From Gammaproteobacteria bacterium UBA3532 (GTDB lineage: Bacteria; Pseudomonadota; Gammaproteobacteria; Enterobacterales; UBA3532): a stretch of DNA of 18,478 nt. The notes beneath the pieces are model-generated. The model searched no databases. It was not told where the DNA came from and saw only the letters and a program-made list of their open reading frames with translations. The stretch is taken from assembly GCA_002376965.1 (NCBI GenBank), contig DFOV01000037.1, forward strand, positions 1 to 18,478, written 5' to 3'. The translations under genes were made by a program, and so were the position numbers. Positions 6,702 to 13,163 of the stretch are shown piece after piece (position 1 is the stretch's first letter; the number at the start of each line of letters is the position of its first letter).

Positions 6702-8072
6702 ATGTTGCAGTCGATTAATCCAGCAACCGAAAAAGAAGTGCACAAGCAGCCGCCTTTGAGTGATGCTGATTGTCATGAGCGTATTGAGCGTTCGCACGAA
6801 GCCTATTTGTTATGGAAAGAGCGCTCGTTTAGCGAGCGTGCTGACGTTCTTAAGAAAGTTGCCCAGGTTATGAAAGACGACATCGAGCGTCTTGCATTAC
6901 TAATGACCGATGAAATGGGCAAGCCTATCAAAGAAGCGCGTGGCGAAGTACAAAAAGCCATTTGGTGTGCTGAGCATTATGCTGAGCATGCCGAGCAGTA
7001 TCTGGCACCCGTGACAATGGCATCTGATGCTACGCATAGCTACGTTCAGCATTTACCTATTGGTCCTATCCTCGGAATTTTACCTTGGAACGCTCCTTTT
7101 TGGTTGGCCTTCCGCTTTTGTGCACCGGCACTGATGGCAGGCAATACTTGCTTGATGAAGCATGATCCTCATGTGCCACTATGCGCTCAAGCCATTGCTG
7201 ATGTGTTTGCCCATGCTGGCGCTCCGATCAACATCATGCAAAACCTGCCCATCGAGACACCTCAAGTCGAGGCGGTTATTCGCCATAAATTTGTGCGTGG
7301 GGTTTCACTCACGGGTTCTAGTGCGGCGGGTAGCAAGGTGGCGGCTATTGCTGGCTCTGAAATCAAGCCGGTTGTTTTGGAGCTGGGTGGTTCGGATCCG
7401 GTGATTGTGATGGCTGATGCCGATCTGGATAAAGCGGCTGATGTGATAACGCTATCGCGGATCATTAATGCTGGGCAGTCATGTATTGCCACCAAGCGGA
7501 TTATTGTCGAATCGCCGGTTTATGATGAATTTATCGCCAAGTTGGAAGCTCGCTTATCTAAATTAAAAGTCGGCGATCCGCGTTCTGAGCAAACCGATAT
7601 AGGCCCCATCGCCCGGCCTGATTTGCGTGAGACGCTGGCCAGGCAAGTCAATGAGACGGTGAAAGCGGGAGCTCGCTGTGTTATCGGTGGTGAAGTGGCT
7701 GATGCCATTGGCTATTTTTATCCAGTAACTTTATTGGCTGACGTGACCAATGATATGGTGGCTTGCCGAGAAGAAACCTTCGGGCCTGTCGCTGTGGTTC
7801 TCAAGGCGCAGGATCTCACTGATGCTGTTCGAATAGCTAATGACACAGAATATGGTCTGGCGGCTTCAATCTGGACGGATACCAAGCGTGCCGAGTCAGT
7901 TATCAATCAGTTTGAATCAGGACAGGTGACCGTCAATGGTATTGTTAAAACCGATCCTCGGCTGCCTTCTGGCGGAATTAAACGTTCGGGCTTGGGGCGT
8001 GAACTGGGGCCGCATGGGATATTGGCATTCGTGAATGCACAACAAGTGTGGATTGGGCCTAAAGTTGAGTAA
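6702..8072 (+). CDS. doeC: Aspartate-semialdehyde dehydrogenase of ectoine catabolism, ALDH superfamily
   Basis: A 456-residue NAD(P)-dependent aldehyde dehydrogenase of succinate-semialdehyde (Sad/YneI) type length. Visible: oxyanion Asn130 in LPWNAPFW, the cofactor loop GSSAAGSKV (205-213), general base Glu227 in LELGGSDP, and the catalytic Cys261 in NAGQSCIATKR. It would oxidise aspartate 4-semialdehyde to aspartate, the last step after DoeD. Substrate choice is inferred from the operon. The AAGGAGG ribosome site overlaps the end of doeA and the ATG follows the doeA stop directly, so it is the last gene of the doeDAC unit. A convergent gene follows after 96 bases. Confidence 0.88.
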   Translation: MLQSINPATEKEVHKQPPLSDADCHERIERSHEAYLLWKERSFSERADVLKKVAQVMKDDIERLALLMTDEMGKPIKEARGEVQKAIWCAEHYAEHAEQYLAPVTMASDATHSYVQHLPIGPILGILPWNAPFWLAFRFCAPALMAGNTCLMKHDPHVPLCAQAIADVFAHAGAPINIMQNLPIETPQVEAVIRHKFVRGVSLTGSSAAGSKVAAIAGSEIKPVVLELGGSDPVIVMADADLDKAADVITLSRIINAGQSCIATKRIIVESPVYDEFIAKLEARLSKLKVGDPRSEQTDIGPIARPDLRETLARQVNETVKAGARCVIGGEVADAIGYFYPVTLLADVTNDMVACREETFGPVAVVLKAQDLTDAVRIANDTEYGLAASIWTDTKRAESVINQFESGQVTVNGIVKTDPRLPSGGIKRSGLGRELGPHGILAFVNAQQVWIGPKVE

Positions 8073-8095
8073 AGAAACGTCAGTCGCTTTAAGGT

Positions 8096-8131
8096 AAAAA
8101 GGTTGGCGACGCGATAACATCCGCGCCGCCA
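8096..8131 (-). terminator. Terminator of the first CBM20 gene
   Basis: Read on the - strand, arms GGCGGCGCG and CGCGTCGCC (8122-8130 and 8105-8113) pair with one G-U wobble and an extra T-A, around an 8-base loop. TTTTT follows four bases later (AAAAA at 8096-8100 on the + strand). It lies 38 bases past the stop of the - strand gene. On the + strand there is no T-run after the stem, so it is less likely to stop doeC transcripts. Confidence 0.55.
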
Positions 8132-8168
8132 GCTGGAGAGTTCTTATTTAGATACAACAGGTTAGATA

Positions 8169-8867
8169 TTAAAACTGGCCAAAAGTTTCGTCAGTATTGC
8201 CAGAGTTGAAGAAGTTATTCGCTCCCCACTCCCACTCAACGCCTTGACCTGGGTTGTTTTCGTCACGTTTGATACATTTCCATTCAATGTCAGTATCGTT
8301 TTCAACAACCAGTGAGCCAGACCAGGTAGGGTAGTTGGTTGGGTCGAGTTTAACTGCTTTAGCTGGATCCCAGTTGCCAAGGGCTGCAGTATTACCTACC
8401 ACATAGACACTTTGGCCCCAATAGGTGTCACCGTTTTCACAGGTGAATTCAGTTTTGGTGATGTCTTCGCGGTAAGAAACGCGAGATAAATCTTCACAGG
8501 TGTCGCCCCAGCTACGAACGCGAAACTCTTGAATAAGCTCTATGTTGTCCAAAATATCGAGCGCTTCAAAATAGACATGCCCAACAGGGCCAAAGTCACC
8601 ATCACCCATGCTATCAGGCGAAACGCTGCAGCTATCAGTGTGTTGAAATTGACTCCAAACAACAGAAAAGGTGACAACTTCATTTTCTTCATCATGAGTA
8701 ATGGTTAACGAACCATTATCTTCAGAGAGGGCTTCGTCGTAGCGAAGTGTCCAGTTTTCACCACTGGCCCAAAAACGGCTGACATCATAGCCACCGGCGG
8801 TTGCACTAAGACTGGAGGCGCCTAGCACGATGGCTAGCGCAGCGGCAGTTTTGTTTAAAGGTTTCAT
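8169..8867 (-). CDS. Secreted protein with C-terminal CBM20 starch-binding domain (copy 1)
   Basis: A 232-residue exported protein. Residues 1-24 form a signal peptide (cleavage likely after ATA). Residues 25-145 are an unrecognised, acidic domain with three Cys (80, 124, 143). Residues about 149-232 match CBM20: YVVGNTAALGNWDPAKAVKL at 155-174, then IEWKCIKRD and VEWEWGANN. Trp166, Trp196 and Trp212 correspond to the aromatic residues that stack on alpha-glucan chains in this family. No catalytic domain is present, so the protein probably binds starch, glycogen or maltodextrin outside the cytoplasm. The next gene upstream is a paralogue of identical length, roughly two thirds identical by eye. 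The N-terminal domain could be a partner-binding or second ligand module; that is unknown. Confidence 0.85.
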   Translation of the reverse strand: MKPLNKTAAALAIVLGASSLSATAGGYDVSRFWASGENWTLRYDEALSEDNGSLTITHDEENEVVTFSVVWSQFQHTDSCSVSPDSMGDGDFGPVGHVYFEALDILDNIELIQEFRVRSWGDTCEDLSRVSYREDITKTEFTCENGDTYWGQSVYVVGNTAALGNWDPAKAVKLDPTNYPTWSGSLVVENDTDIEWKCIKRDENNPGQGVEWEWGANNFFNSGNTDETFGQF

Positions 8868-8964
8868 GTTACAAGTCTCATCAAAGTTTAGGAATTCTGT
8901 GATATGGCAACATTTAAGTCTTAGTTCTTATTAAATAAATTAATGCTGCGATATGATGGAATTT

Positions 8965-9034
8965 ATTATAAGTTATGCTTATCTATAGATAAATAGAATA
9001 GATGCGTGAGGTGGAGGGGATAAATAGGGGATTA
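8965..9034 (-). promoter_or_regulatory. Promoter and G-rich activator-like boxes of CBM20 copy 1
   Basis: On the - strand a TATAAT -10 lies at 8970-8965, with no good -35. On the + strand a GGGGATAA box lies at 9016-9023 and a related GGGGATTA at 9027-9034; another GGGGATAA is at 9091-9098. The first box starts 46 bases upstream of the -10 edge, exactly as at the second CBM20 gene. The motif resembles the MalT box consensus (GGGGA-K-GAGG), which would suit a starch-binding protein. The rest of the 8868-9152 gap is AT-rich leader plus G-runs (9068-9072, 9080-9084); no gene is seen. Confidence 0.5.
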
Positions 9035-9152
9035 AAAATTGATCATAATCAATGTTTTAATGCGAGAGGGGGAGGTATAGGGGGTATAAAGGGGATAAGA
9101 ATAATTTATCGAACTAAGGTTCGAACTGCCGCTGTTGGTGGGGCCTCTAAAC

Positions 9153-9184
9153 AAAAAAGCCCCATGCGAAGCATGAGGCTTTTG
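9153..9184 (-). terminator. Rho-independent terminator of CBM20 copy 2
   Basis: The sequence AAAAAAGCCCCATGC, GAA, GCATGAGGCTTTT reads on the - strand as a strong stem with one mismatch and a 3-base loop, followed by TTTTTT. It starts 22 bases after the stop of the - strand gene ending at 9207. The symmetrical A/T tracts make it potentially bidirectional. Confidence 0.85.
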
Positions 9185-9206
9185 GTACTGAAATGTCGAT
9201 AGCCAC

Positions 9207-9905
9207 TTAGAAGCTAGCGTTTACGGCATCAGTATTTGCGCTATTAAAGAAGTTGTTTGCGCCAGATTGCCATTCGATTCCCATGCCTGGCTGATCTTCA
9301 TCGCGCTTTATGCATTTCCATTCGATGTCGGCATTGTTTTCTACCACAACAGATCCAGACCAGTTAGGGTAGTTGGTCGCATCAAGTTTTACAGCTTTAG
9401 CTGGATCCCAGTTGCCAAGTGCTGGCGTGTTACCAACCACATAAACGCTTTGACCCCAGTAAGTGAATGCATTATCACAGCTGAATTCTGCTTTAGTGAT
9501 GTCTTCGCGGTATTCTACGCGGCCAATCTCTTCACAAACACCGCCCCAGCTTTGAACGTGAAAATATTCGATAAGCTCATAATTTTCCAGAACTTCCAAC
9601 GCTTTAAAGTAAGTGTGAGCAACAGAGCCTGAGTCGCCGTCACCTACGCTATCTGGTGTAACATGGCAGCTGTTTTGGTGTTGGAATTCACTCCAAACAA
9701 CAGAGATAGTCACGGTTTCAGTTGCTTCGTCATGCTCGATAACCAAAGAGCCGTTGTCTGCGCTCATGTTCTCATCGTAACGCATGGTCCAGTTTTCACC
9801 GCTGGCCCAGAAGCGTTCAACATCATAAGCACCTGCATTAACGGCTGTGTTCCCAGCTGCGATAAGTATTGCTAGAGTAGCTGCAGTTTTAGTGAAAAGT
9901 TTCAT
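9207..9905 (-). CDS. Secreted protein with C-terminal CBM20 starch-binding domain (copy 2)
   Basis: A 232-residue paralogue of the gene at 8169-8867, same length and collinear without gaps. It has a signal peptide at 1-24 (VNA then GAYD), an N-terminal domain with conserved RFWASGENWT (31-40), WSEFQH and EYREDITK, and Cys80 plus the other Cys positions kept. The CBM20 domain spans about 149-232 with YVVGNTPALGNWDPAKAVKL and the Trp residues of the glucan site. Invariance is highest in the CBM20 core and in short blocks of the N-terminal domain, so both domains appear to be under constraint. Each copy has its own promoter and terminator, so they are a tandem duplication rather than one transcript. 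A likely role is capturing alpha-glucan in the periplasm or outside the cell. Confidence 0.85.
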   Translation of the reverse strand: MKLFTKTAATLAILIAAGNTAVNAGAYDVERFWASGENWTMRYDENMSADNGSLVIEHDEATETVTISVVWSEFQHQNSCHVTPDSVGDGDSGSVAHTYFKALEVLENYELIEYFHVQSWGGVCEEIGRVEYREDITKAEFSCDNAFTYWGQSVYVVGNTPALGNWDPAKAVKLDATNYPNWSGSVVVENNADIEWKCIKRDEDQPGMGIEWQSGANNFFNSANTDAVNASF

Positions 9906-9999
9906 TTGTTATTTCCCATATAAAGTTTGTAATTCTGTGGTGATGTTGAGCGCCAACTCCTATTTGTATTTTTTATGGCGGTCATTCACGATGGGAAGG

Positions 10000-10068
10000 A
10001 TTATAAGTGCTGCTTATGAATAAATAAATATTATGGATGTCTATTGTGCGGGGGATAAGGGGGGAGAT
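10000..10068 (-). promoter_or_regulatory. Promoter and G-rich activator-like box of CBM20 copy 2
   Basis: On the - strand TATAAT is at 10005-10000; GGGGATAA is at 10051-10058 on the + strand, followed at once by GGGGGGAGAT (10059-10068). The block ATTATAAGT-NN-TGCTTAT and the 46-base spacing to the box are shared with copy 1, while the DNA between them has diverged. The -35 region is poor in both, which fits an activator-dependent promoter. The remainder of the 9906-10148 gap has no gene. Confidence 0.5.
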
Positions 10069-10148
10069 TCTGGGTGGTGTTTAGACAAAAAAGCGAGAGA
10101 GTGGGGGAGGCTGTAATTAGTTAGGTTTATAGTTGTTATTATCGTTTG

Positions 10149-10224
10149 TTGGGTATGGATATCAGGCCAATCTTTCGAGTTGACCTGATATCCATACCCA
10201 AGCGTCTCGAAGTAGCTTGGGTAT
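10149..10224. repeat. Compound palindromic element with two overlapping hairpins
   Basis: Arms TTGGGTATGGATATCAGG (10149-10166) and CCTGATATCCATACCCAA (10184-10201) are perfectly complementary over 18 bases, and extend inward three more pairs past one mismatch. A second inverted repeat, ATACCCAAGC (10194-10203) with GCTTGGGTAT (10215-10224), reuses the right arm, so the two stems exclude each other. Both loops hold TCGA. It lies 33 bases after the stop of the DUF481 gene. It resembles a dispersed REP/BIME-type intergenic repeat; it may also end transcription, though no T-run follows. Confidence 0.7.
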
Positions 10225-10256
10225 ATGTTGCTGACTCTTTTGGCGTGCTGATCGTA

Positions 10257-11003
10257 CTAGAACGAGTAGGCCAGAGAGACGGTCGTTTCTGAATCGGTCT
10301 TTTCTTTATCATCGGCCACATCACTATTGTGGGTAACGATATAAGCGAGCTTCAGTCCGAGACTACCATTAATTTTGGTTGTCAGGCTGGTTTCCGACTT
10401 GCTGCGAGTGTTGTCTTCGCCATATTCGACGCTGAGTTTCTGACCGAAAGTCGAGGTGTCACTGACTTTCCATTGGAAATTAGCTAATCCACGCAAGATA
10501 GCATTTTCGGTAACCTCTTCTTCTGGTTCTGGAGTCTCATTACGGGTATAACCAGGACCGATTTCAATATCTAAAAAGGCCGATTCGCCATTGTAAGGGC
10601 GGAATCCATAACCAACGGCAATGGTTGAACTTTTCTCAAAGGCACCAAACTTATCTTCGGTATGCGAGCCATATAGAAAGATAAAGGAGTTTTCGCGGCT
10701 CAGTTTGTAGTTGGTTTGCCCTGAGATGAAATATTTTTCAGCCGTTCGCTGTTTGTCTTCTTCGTCTGTTTCCTCATCAACAATTTGGTCTTCTTTGTAG
10801 AAGGCTTCTAAGACCAATTGGTTTTTCCATGAGGTGAGATCCTGAACAATGTCTAGCTTACCTTTAACCGTGGTTGTTTCGGTATTTCCAGATGCAAAGA
10901 TTACGCCTAAATCGGCACTACCAGAATAGGGTGACTTTTCTGCTTCTTCGGCGTGGGCTAAAAACGGGGTGAGTGAAATCAATAGTAGTGATATGTGTTT
11001 CAT
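10257..11003 (-). CDS. DUF481-family outer-membrane beta-barrel protein
   Basis: A 248-residue exported protein of the DUF481 (YdiY-like) family. The signal peptide is MKHISLLLISLTPFLAHA, followed by an acidic linker, then alternating amphipathic strands with the early SGNTETTTVKGKLDI block typical of the family. It ends in SLAYSF, a terminal aromatic as expected for Bam-assembled barrels. The start at 11003 is chosen for its GAGG site six bases ahead and because the signal peptide begins there; the longer frame from 11060 runs through the MscS terminator. The function of DUF481 proteins is not established. It follows mscS on the same strand, separated by a terminator, so it is probably transcribed separately. 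Confidence 0.85.
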   Translation of the reverse strand: MKHISLLLISLTPFLAHAEEAEKSPYSGSADLGVIFASGNTETTTVKGKLDIVQDLTSWKNQLVLEAFYKEDQIVDEETDEEDKQRTAEKYFISGQTNYKLSRENSFIFLYGSHTEDKFGAFEKSSTIAVGYGFRPYNGESAFLDIEIGPGYTRNETPEPEEEVTENAILRGLANFQWKVSDTSTFGQKLSVEYGEDNTRSKSETSLTTKINGSLGLKLAYIVTHNSDVADDKEKTDSETTVSLAYSF

Positions 11004-11030
11004 AGTCATCCTCTTTATATAACATTCCTT

Positions 11031-11061
11031 AAAATTGCCGCACCTGCGTAGGTGCGGCAAT
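11031..11061 (-). terminator. Rho-independent terminator of mscS
   Basis: ATTGCCGCACCT (11034-11045) and AGGTGCGGCAAT (11050-11061) form a perfect 12-base stem with a GCGT loop. On the - strand the stem ends in TTTT and lies 22 bases past the mscS stop. It also falls in the leader of the DUF481 gene. Confidence 0.8.
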
Positions 11062-11083
11062 CTCTAAATAATAATCAGCGAGC

Positions 11084-11908
11084 TTATTGTTCAGTTTTAT
11101 GAACGTGGACATCCATTTGCGGGAATGGAATAACAACGCCAGCTTTATCAAACTCCAGTTTGATGGACTCGGTCAGGTCAAACTTAACTTTCCAGAAGTC
11201 GCTGGTTTTGGCCCAAACTCGGACAACGATGTTAACCGAGGAATCGGCAAGCTCAGAAACTGCGATGGTATGTGCAGGATCGTCCAATACTAATTCATGA
11301 GAGGCGACTATTTTTTCTAAAACCTCTTTGGCCAAGCGAATATCAGAGTCGTAACTGATACCCGCAATGATTTCGACACGGCGACGCTCTTCGCGTGAGA
11401 AGTTGGTGATCACGCCACCTGTTATTTCGGCATTGGGCACAATAACAACTTTATTATCAGGTGTTTTGAGTGTTGTAGCGAAAATCTCGATTTTATTGAC
11501 AGAACCAGCAACGCCTGCTGCCTCTATATAATCACCTGATTTGAAAGGGCGGAACAAGATAATCAGCACGCCCGATGCAAAGTTGGATAGTGAGCCCTGT
11601 AAGGCTAAGCCAACCGCTAAACCTGCAGCACCCAAAATGGCAATAAAGGATGTAGTTTCGATGCCAATTTGCCCCAGTGCCATCAATACAACAGCGACAA
11701 GGATGATTGAGTAAACAATGCTGTGAATAAAAGCAATGACGGCCTTGTCGATGCCTTTCTTTTCCATCGCTTTGCTTACAACGCCAGCAATGGCTTTACC
11801 TATCATGCGACCAATGACCAAAATCGCAATAGCTATAACAATGTTGATCAAATAATCAGTCATAACGCCCTGATTCTGAGATAACCAATCGGTTGCAGTT
11901 TTTTCCAT
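11084..11908 (-). CDS. mscS: Small-conductance mechanosensitive channel MscS
   Basis: A 274-residue inner-membrane channel that opens under membrane tension to release solutes after a drop in osmolarity. Three membrane helices are seen (about 18-40, 58-80, 86-112). The pore helix TM3 carries GAAGLAVGLALQGSLSN (93-109), near identical to the E. coli protein, followed by the FRPFKSGDYIE hinge, PDNKVVIVPNAEI and the C-terminal cage ending PQMDVHVHK. The start is ATG 11908, with GGGGA eight bases upstream; the longer frame from 11998 adds 30 residues before this and lacks such a site. Close by lies ectoine catabolism, so the window holds two osmotic-downshift functions, but they are on opposite strands and not co-transcribed. 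Confidence 0.95.
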   Translation of the reverse strand: MEKTATDWLSQNQGVMTDYLINIVIAIAILVIGRMIGKAIAGVVSKAMEKKGIDKAVIAFIHSIVYSIILVAVVLMALGQIGIETTSFIAILGAAGLAVGLALQGSLSNFASGVLIILFRPFKSGDYIEAAGVAGSVNKIEIFATTLKTPDNKVVIVPNAEITGGVITNFSREERRRVEIIAGISYDSDIRLAKEVLEKIVASHELVLDDPAHTIAVSELADSSVNIVVRVWAKTSDFWKVKFDLTESIKLEFDKAGVVIPFPQMDVHVHKTEQ

Positions 11909-11939
11909 GACAATTTCCCCAAAAATTTTATGAAAGCCT

Positions 11940-11948
11940 ATTTTAGCA
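11940..11948 (-). promoter_or_regulatory. Candidate extended -10 promoter of mscS
   Basis: On the - strand TGCTAAAAT (11948-11940) is an extended -10 about 32 bases ahead of the mscS ATG. No convincing -35 is at 17 bases; a TTGACT further upstream is too distant. Confidence 0.3.
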
Positions 11949-12038
11949 CTAGTTATACGTAAATTTGATAGCAATAGTTGAGTCAATATAAAAAACATAT
12001 GAACAATTGGACAACATTTGATAGCATGGAGTTGATTT

Positions 12039-12221
12039 TTATCAAGTTGATAAGAATTAGTTATTGGAGTGCCGAGTCAGTTTTCGGTAGCCTTAACATT
12101 GTATTAAAAACAACCAATAACTGTGTTAAAAATGACCAGGACAGTCTGAGTCAGCCAATAACAAAGCCCGCTGCTGCTGGGGCCTGTTTAATCAGAACGC
12201 TCGAATTTATTGAGTGCGTTC
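12039..12221. promoter_or_regulatory. Intergenic region with several inverted repeats between mscS and the LuxR-type gene
   Basis: The 11909-12271 gap separates divergent genes and holds no ORF worth calling. It has an operator-like palindrome TTATCAA-G-TTGATAA at 12039-12053, a spaced inverted repeat AGTTATTGG (12059-12067) with CCAATAACT (12114-12122), a third CCAATAAC at 12154-12161, and a hairpin GAACGC (12195-12200) with GCGTTC (12216-12221). These could be binding sites for the adjacent regulator; no consensus is matched. Confidence 0.35.
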
Positions 12222-12261
12222 GTGTTTATTCAGATCGCTAATTAAGGGCAAGTACATTAGG

Positions 12262-12267
12262 TATAAT
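12262..12267 (+). promoter_or_regulatory. -10 element very close to the luxR-type start codon
   Basis: A perfect TATAAT ends four bases before ATG 12272, with no clear -35 and no good Shine-Dalgarno sequence. If used, transcription would begin at about the ATG and the mRNA would be leaderless. A promoter further upstream is equally possible. Confidence 0.3.
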
Positions 12268-12271
12268 AAAA

Positions 12272-12913
12272 ATGGATTCATCATTCACGTTGCTTATTGC
12301 GGACGAGCAGTTGCTGTTCGTCGAAGGCCTGAAACATTCCATGGCGCGCATCGCGCCGAACATCAACGTAGTCTCCTGTTTTTCCGCGCTAGATGCTTTA
12401 CAAATTGTCCGCCAGGGTGGCTGTTTTGATGCCATTTTGCTGCACGAAACCCAAGTCTTTGGTGACTTTGTCGCCTGTCCTGAGCAGATCAACGACATCA
12501 ATCCGCGCACGCCCATATTTGTCATGCGAAATCTGGGCGGAAGAAGCATGTTGCATAATGGACGAAACGACTTGGTCAAAGCGGTAATTGATCGCTGTGC
12601 AACTGCCGAAGACATCCTCGAAACCCTGTTTCACGCACTTGAACCCAAAGAGGGTGAAACCGACGCGGCCCGTAACTGGACTCCTCGTCAGCTGCAAGTA
12701 CTGCATCTATTGGCCGAAGGCTTGCCAAACAAAGTAATATGCCGTCGCTTGCAGATTGGTGAACCGACGTTAAAAACCCATCTGCGCGCGGTCTATCGTC
12801 GTTTAGGCGTTAACAATCGTACAGCTTGCGTGATCGAGGCAGGGCGTTACAACATTCTAGGCCACGCGCGTGCTGCCATGGATGAGCTGGCTGTTTCCGA
12901 TTGCATGGGGTAG
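12272..12913 (+). CDS. NarL/LuxR-type regulator with degenerate receiver domain
   Basis: A 213-residue protein with response-regulator layout. The receiver-like part is residues 5-122 and the LuxR-type HTH is 134-194, with WTPRQLQVLHLLAEGLPNK, then the recognition part EPTLKTHLRAVYRRLGVNNR. The expected phospho-acceptor Asp in the DLILLD-type strand is His58 (DAILLH), and the usual late Lys and Gly-Tyr motif are not found; only Asp11-Glu12 remain of the acidic pair. It is therefore likely an atypical, phosphorylation-independent regulator. No histidine kinase is adjacent. The target is unknown; the CBM20 genes, mscS and its own promoter are candidates by distance only. The ribosome site is weak. 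Confidence 0.8.
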   Translation: MDSSFTLLIADEQLLFVEGLKHSMARIAPNINVVSCFSALDALQIVRQGGCFDAILLHETQVFGDFVACPEQINDINPRTPIFVMRNLGGRSMLHNGRNDLVKAVIDRCATAEDILETLFHALEPKEGETDAARNWTPRQLQVLHLLAEGLPNKVICRRLQIGEPTLKTHLRAVYRRLGVNNRTACVIEAGRYNILGHARAAMDELAVSDCMG

Positions 12914-12928
12914 TGCACGATTAGTTTG

Positions 12929-13060
12929 AGCCAATTATCGCTGAGTAGCTGGAAATTTCTTGCGCAAAACGCCGTAAAATCGTCCCTGATGGCTTAGCTG
13001 CTGCATCCATGCAGCAGATATTTGCTCCAGAAACATCCAGCTACTCAGCGATAATGGGCT
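12929..13060. repeat. 132-bp near-palindromic element (MITE-like)
   Basis: Terminal arms 12929-12952 and 13037-13060 match as inverted repeats at 23 of 24 positions, including a perfect 19-base block ATTATCGCTGAGTAGCTGG (12934-12952). Similarity continues inward with mismatches. The centre carries a perfect hairpin CTGCTGCAT-CC-ATGCAGCAG (12998-13017). The element begins 15 bases after the LuxR-type stop and ends before the hldE promoter. It has no coding capacity and no clear target-site duplication. It fits a non-autonomous transposable or dispersed intergenic repeat, and could double as a transcription end for the regulator. Confidence 0.7.
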
Positions 13061-13122
13061 GTAGTGATTCATGAGCTTATCCCGTGTATATTGCGCAGGA
13101 TAGGATTTGACGACGCATTTTA

Positions 13123-13131
13123 TGCTAGAAT
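13123..13131 (+). promoter_or_regulatory. Extended -10 promoter of hldE
   Basis: TGCTAGAAT is an extended -10 (TG-N-TAGAAT), 32 bases ahead of the hldE ATG. A TTGACG at 13107-13112 is only 13 bases from it, too short for a standard -35, so the extended -10 probably carries the promoter. Confidence 0.5.
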
Positions 13132-13163
13132 GCGCCCCATCCTGTTATTACGTGAAGTGACTC

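Noticed and set aside
9002..9202. 66-codon frame on the + strand
   Set aside because: It covers the promoter boxes and the terminator of the neighbouring genes; Gly/Arg-rich translation of G-tracts.
9267..9632. 121-codon frame on the + strand
   Set aside because: Antisense to CBM20 copy 2, whose signal peptide, domain and paralogue establish the - strand gene.
10072..10130. Terminator at the AAAAAAGCGAGAGAG run
   Set aside because: It resembles the start of the true terminator at 9153, but no complementary arm follows.
12238..12615. 125-codon frame on the - strand
   Set aside because: Overlaps the LuxR-type gene in antisense; the HTH on the + strand is unambiguous.
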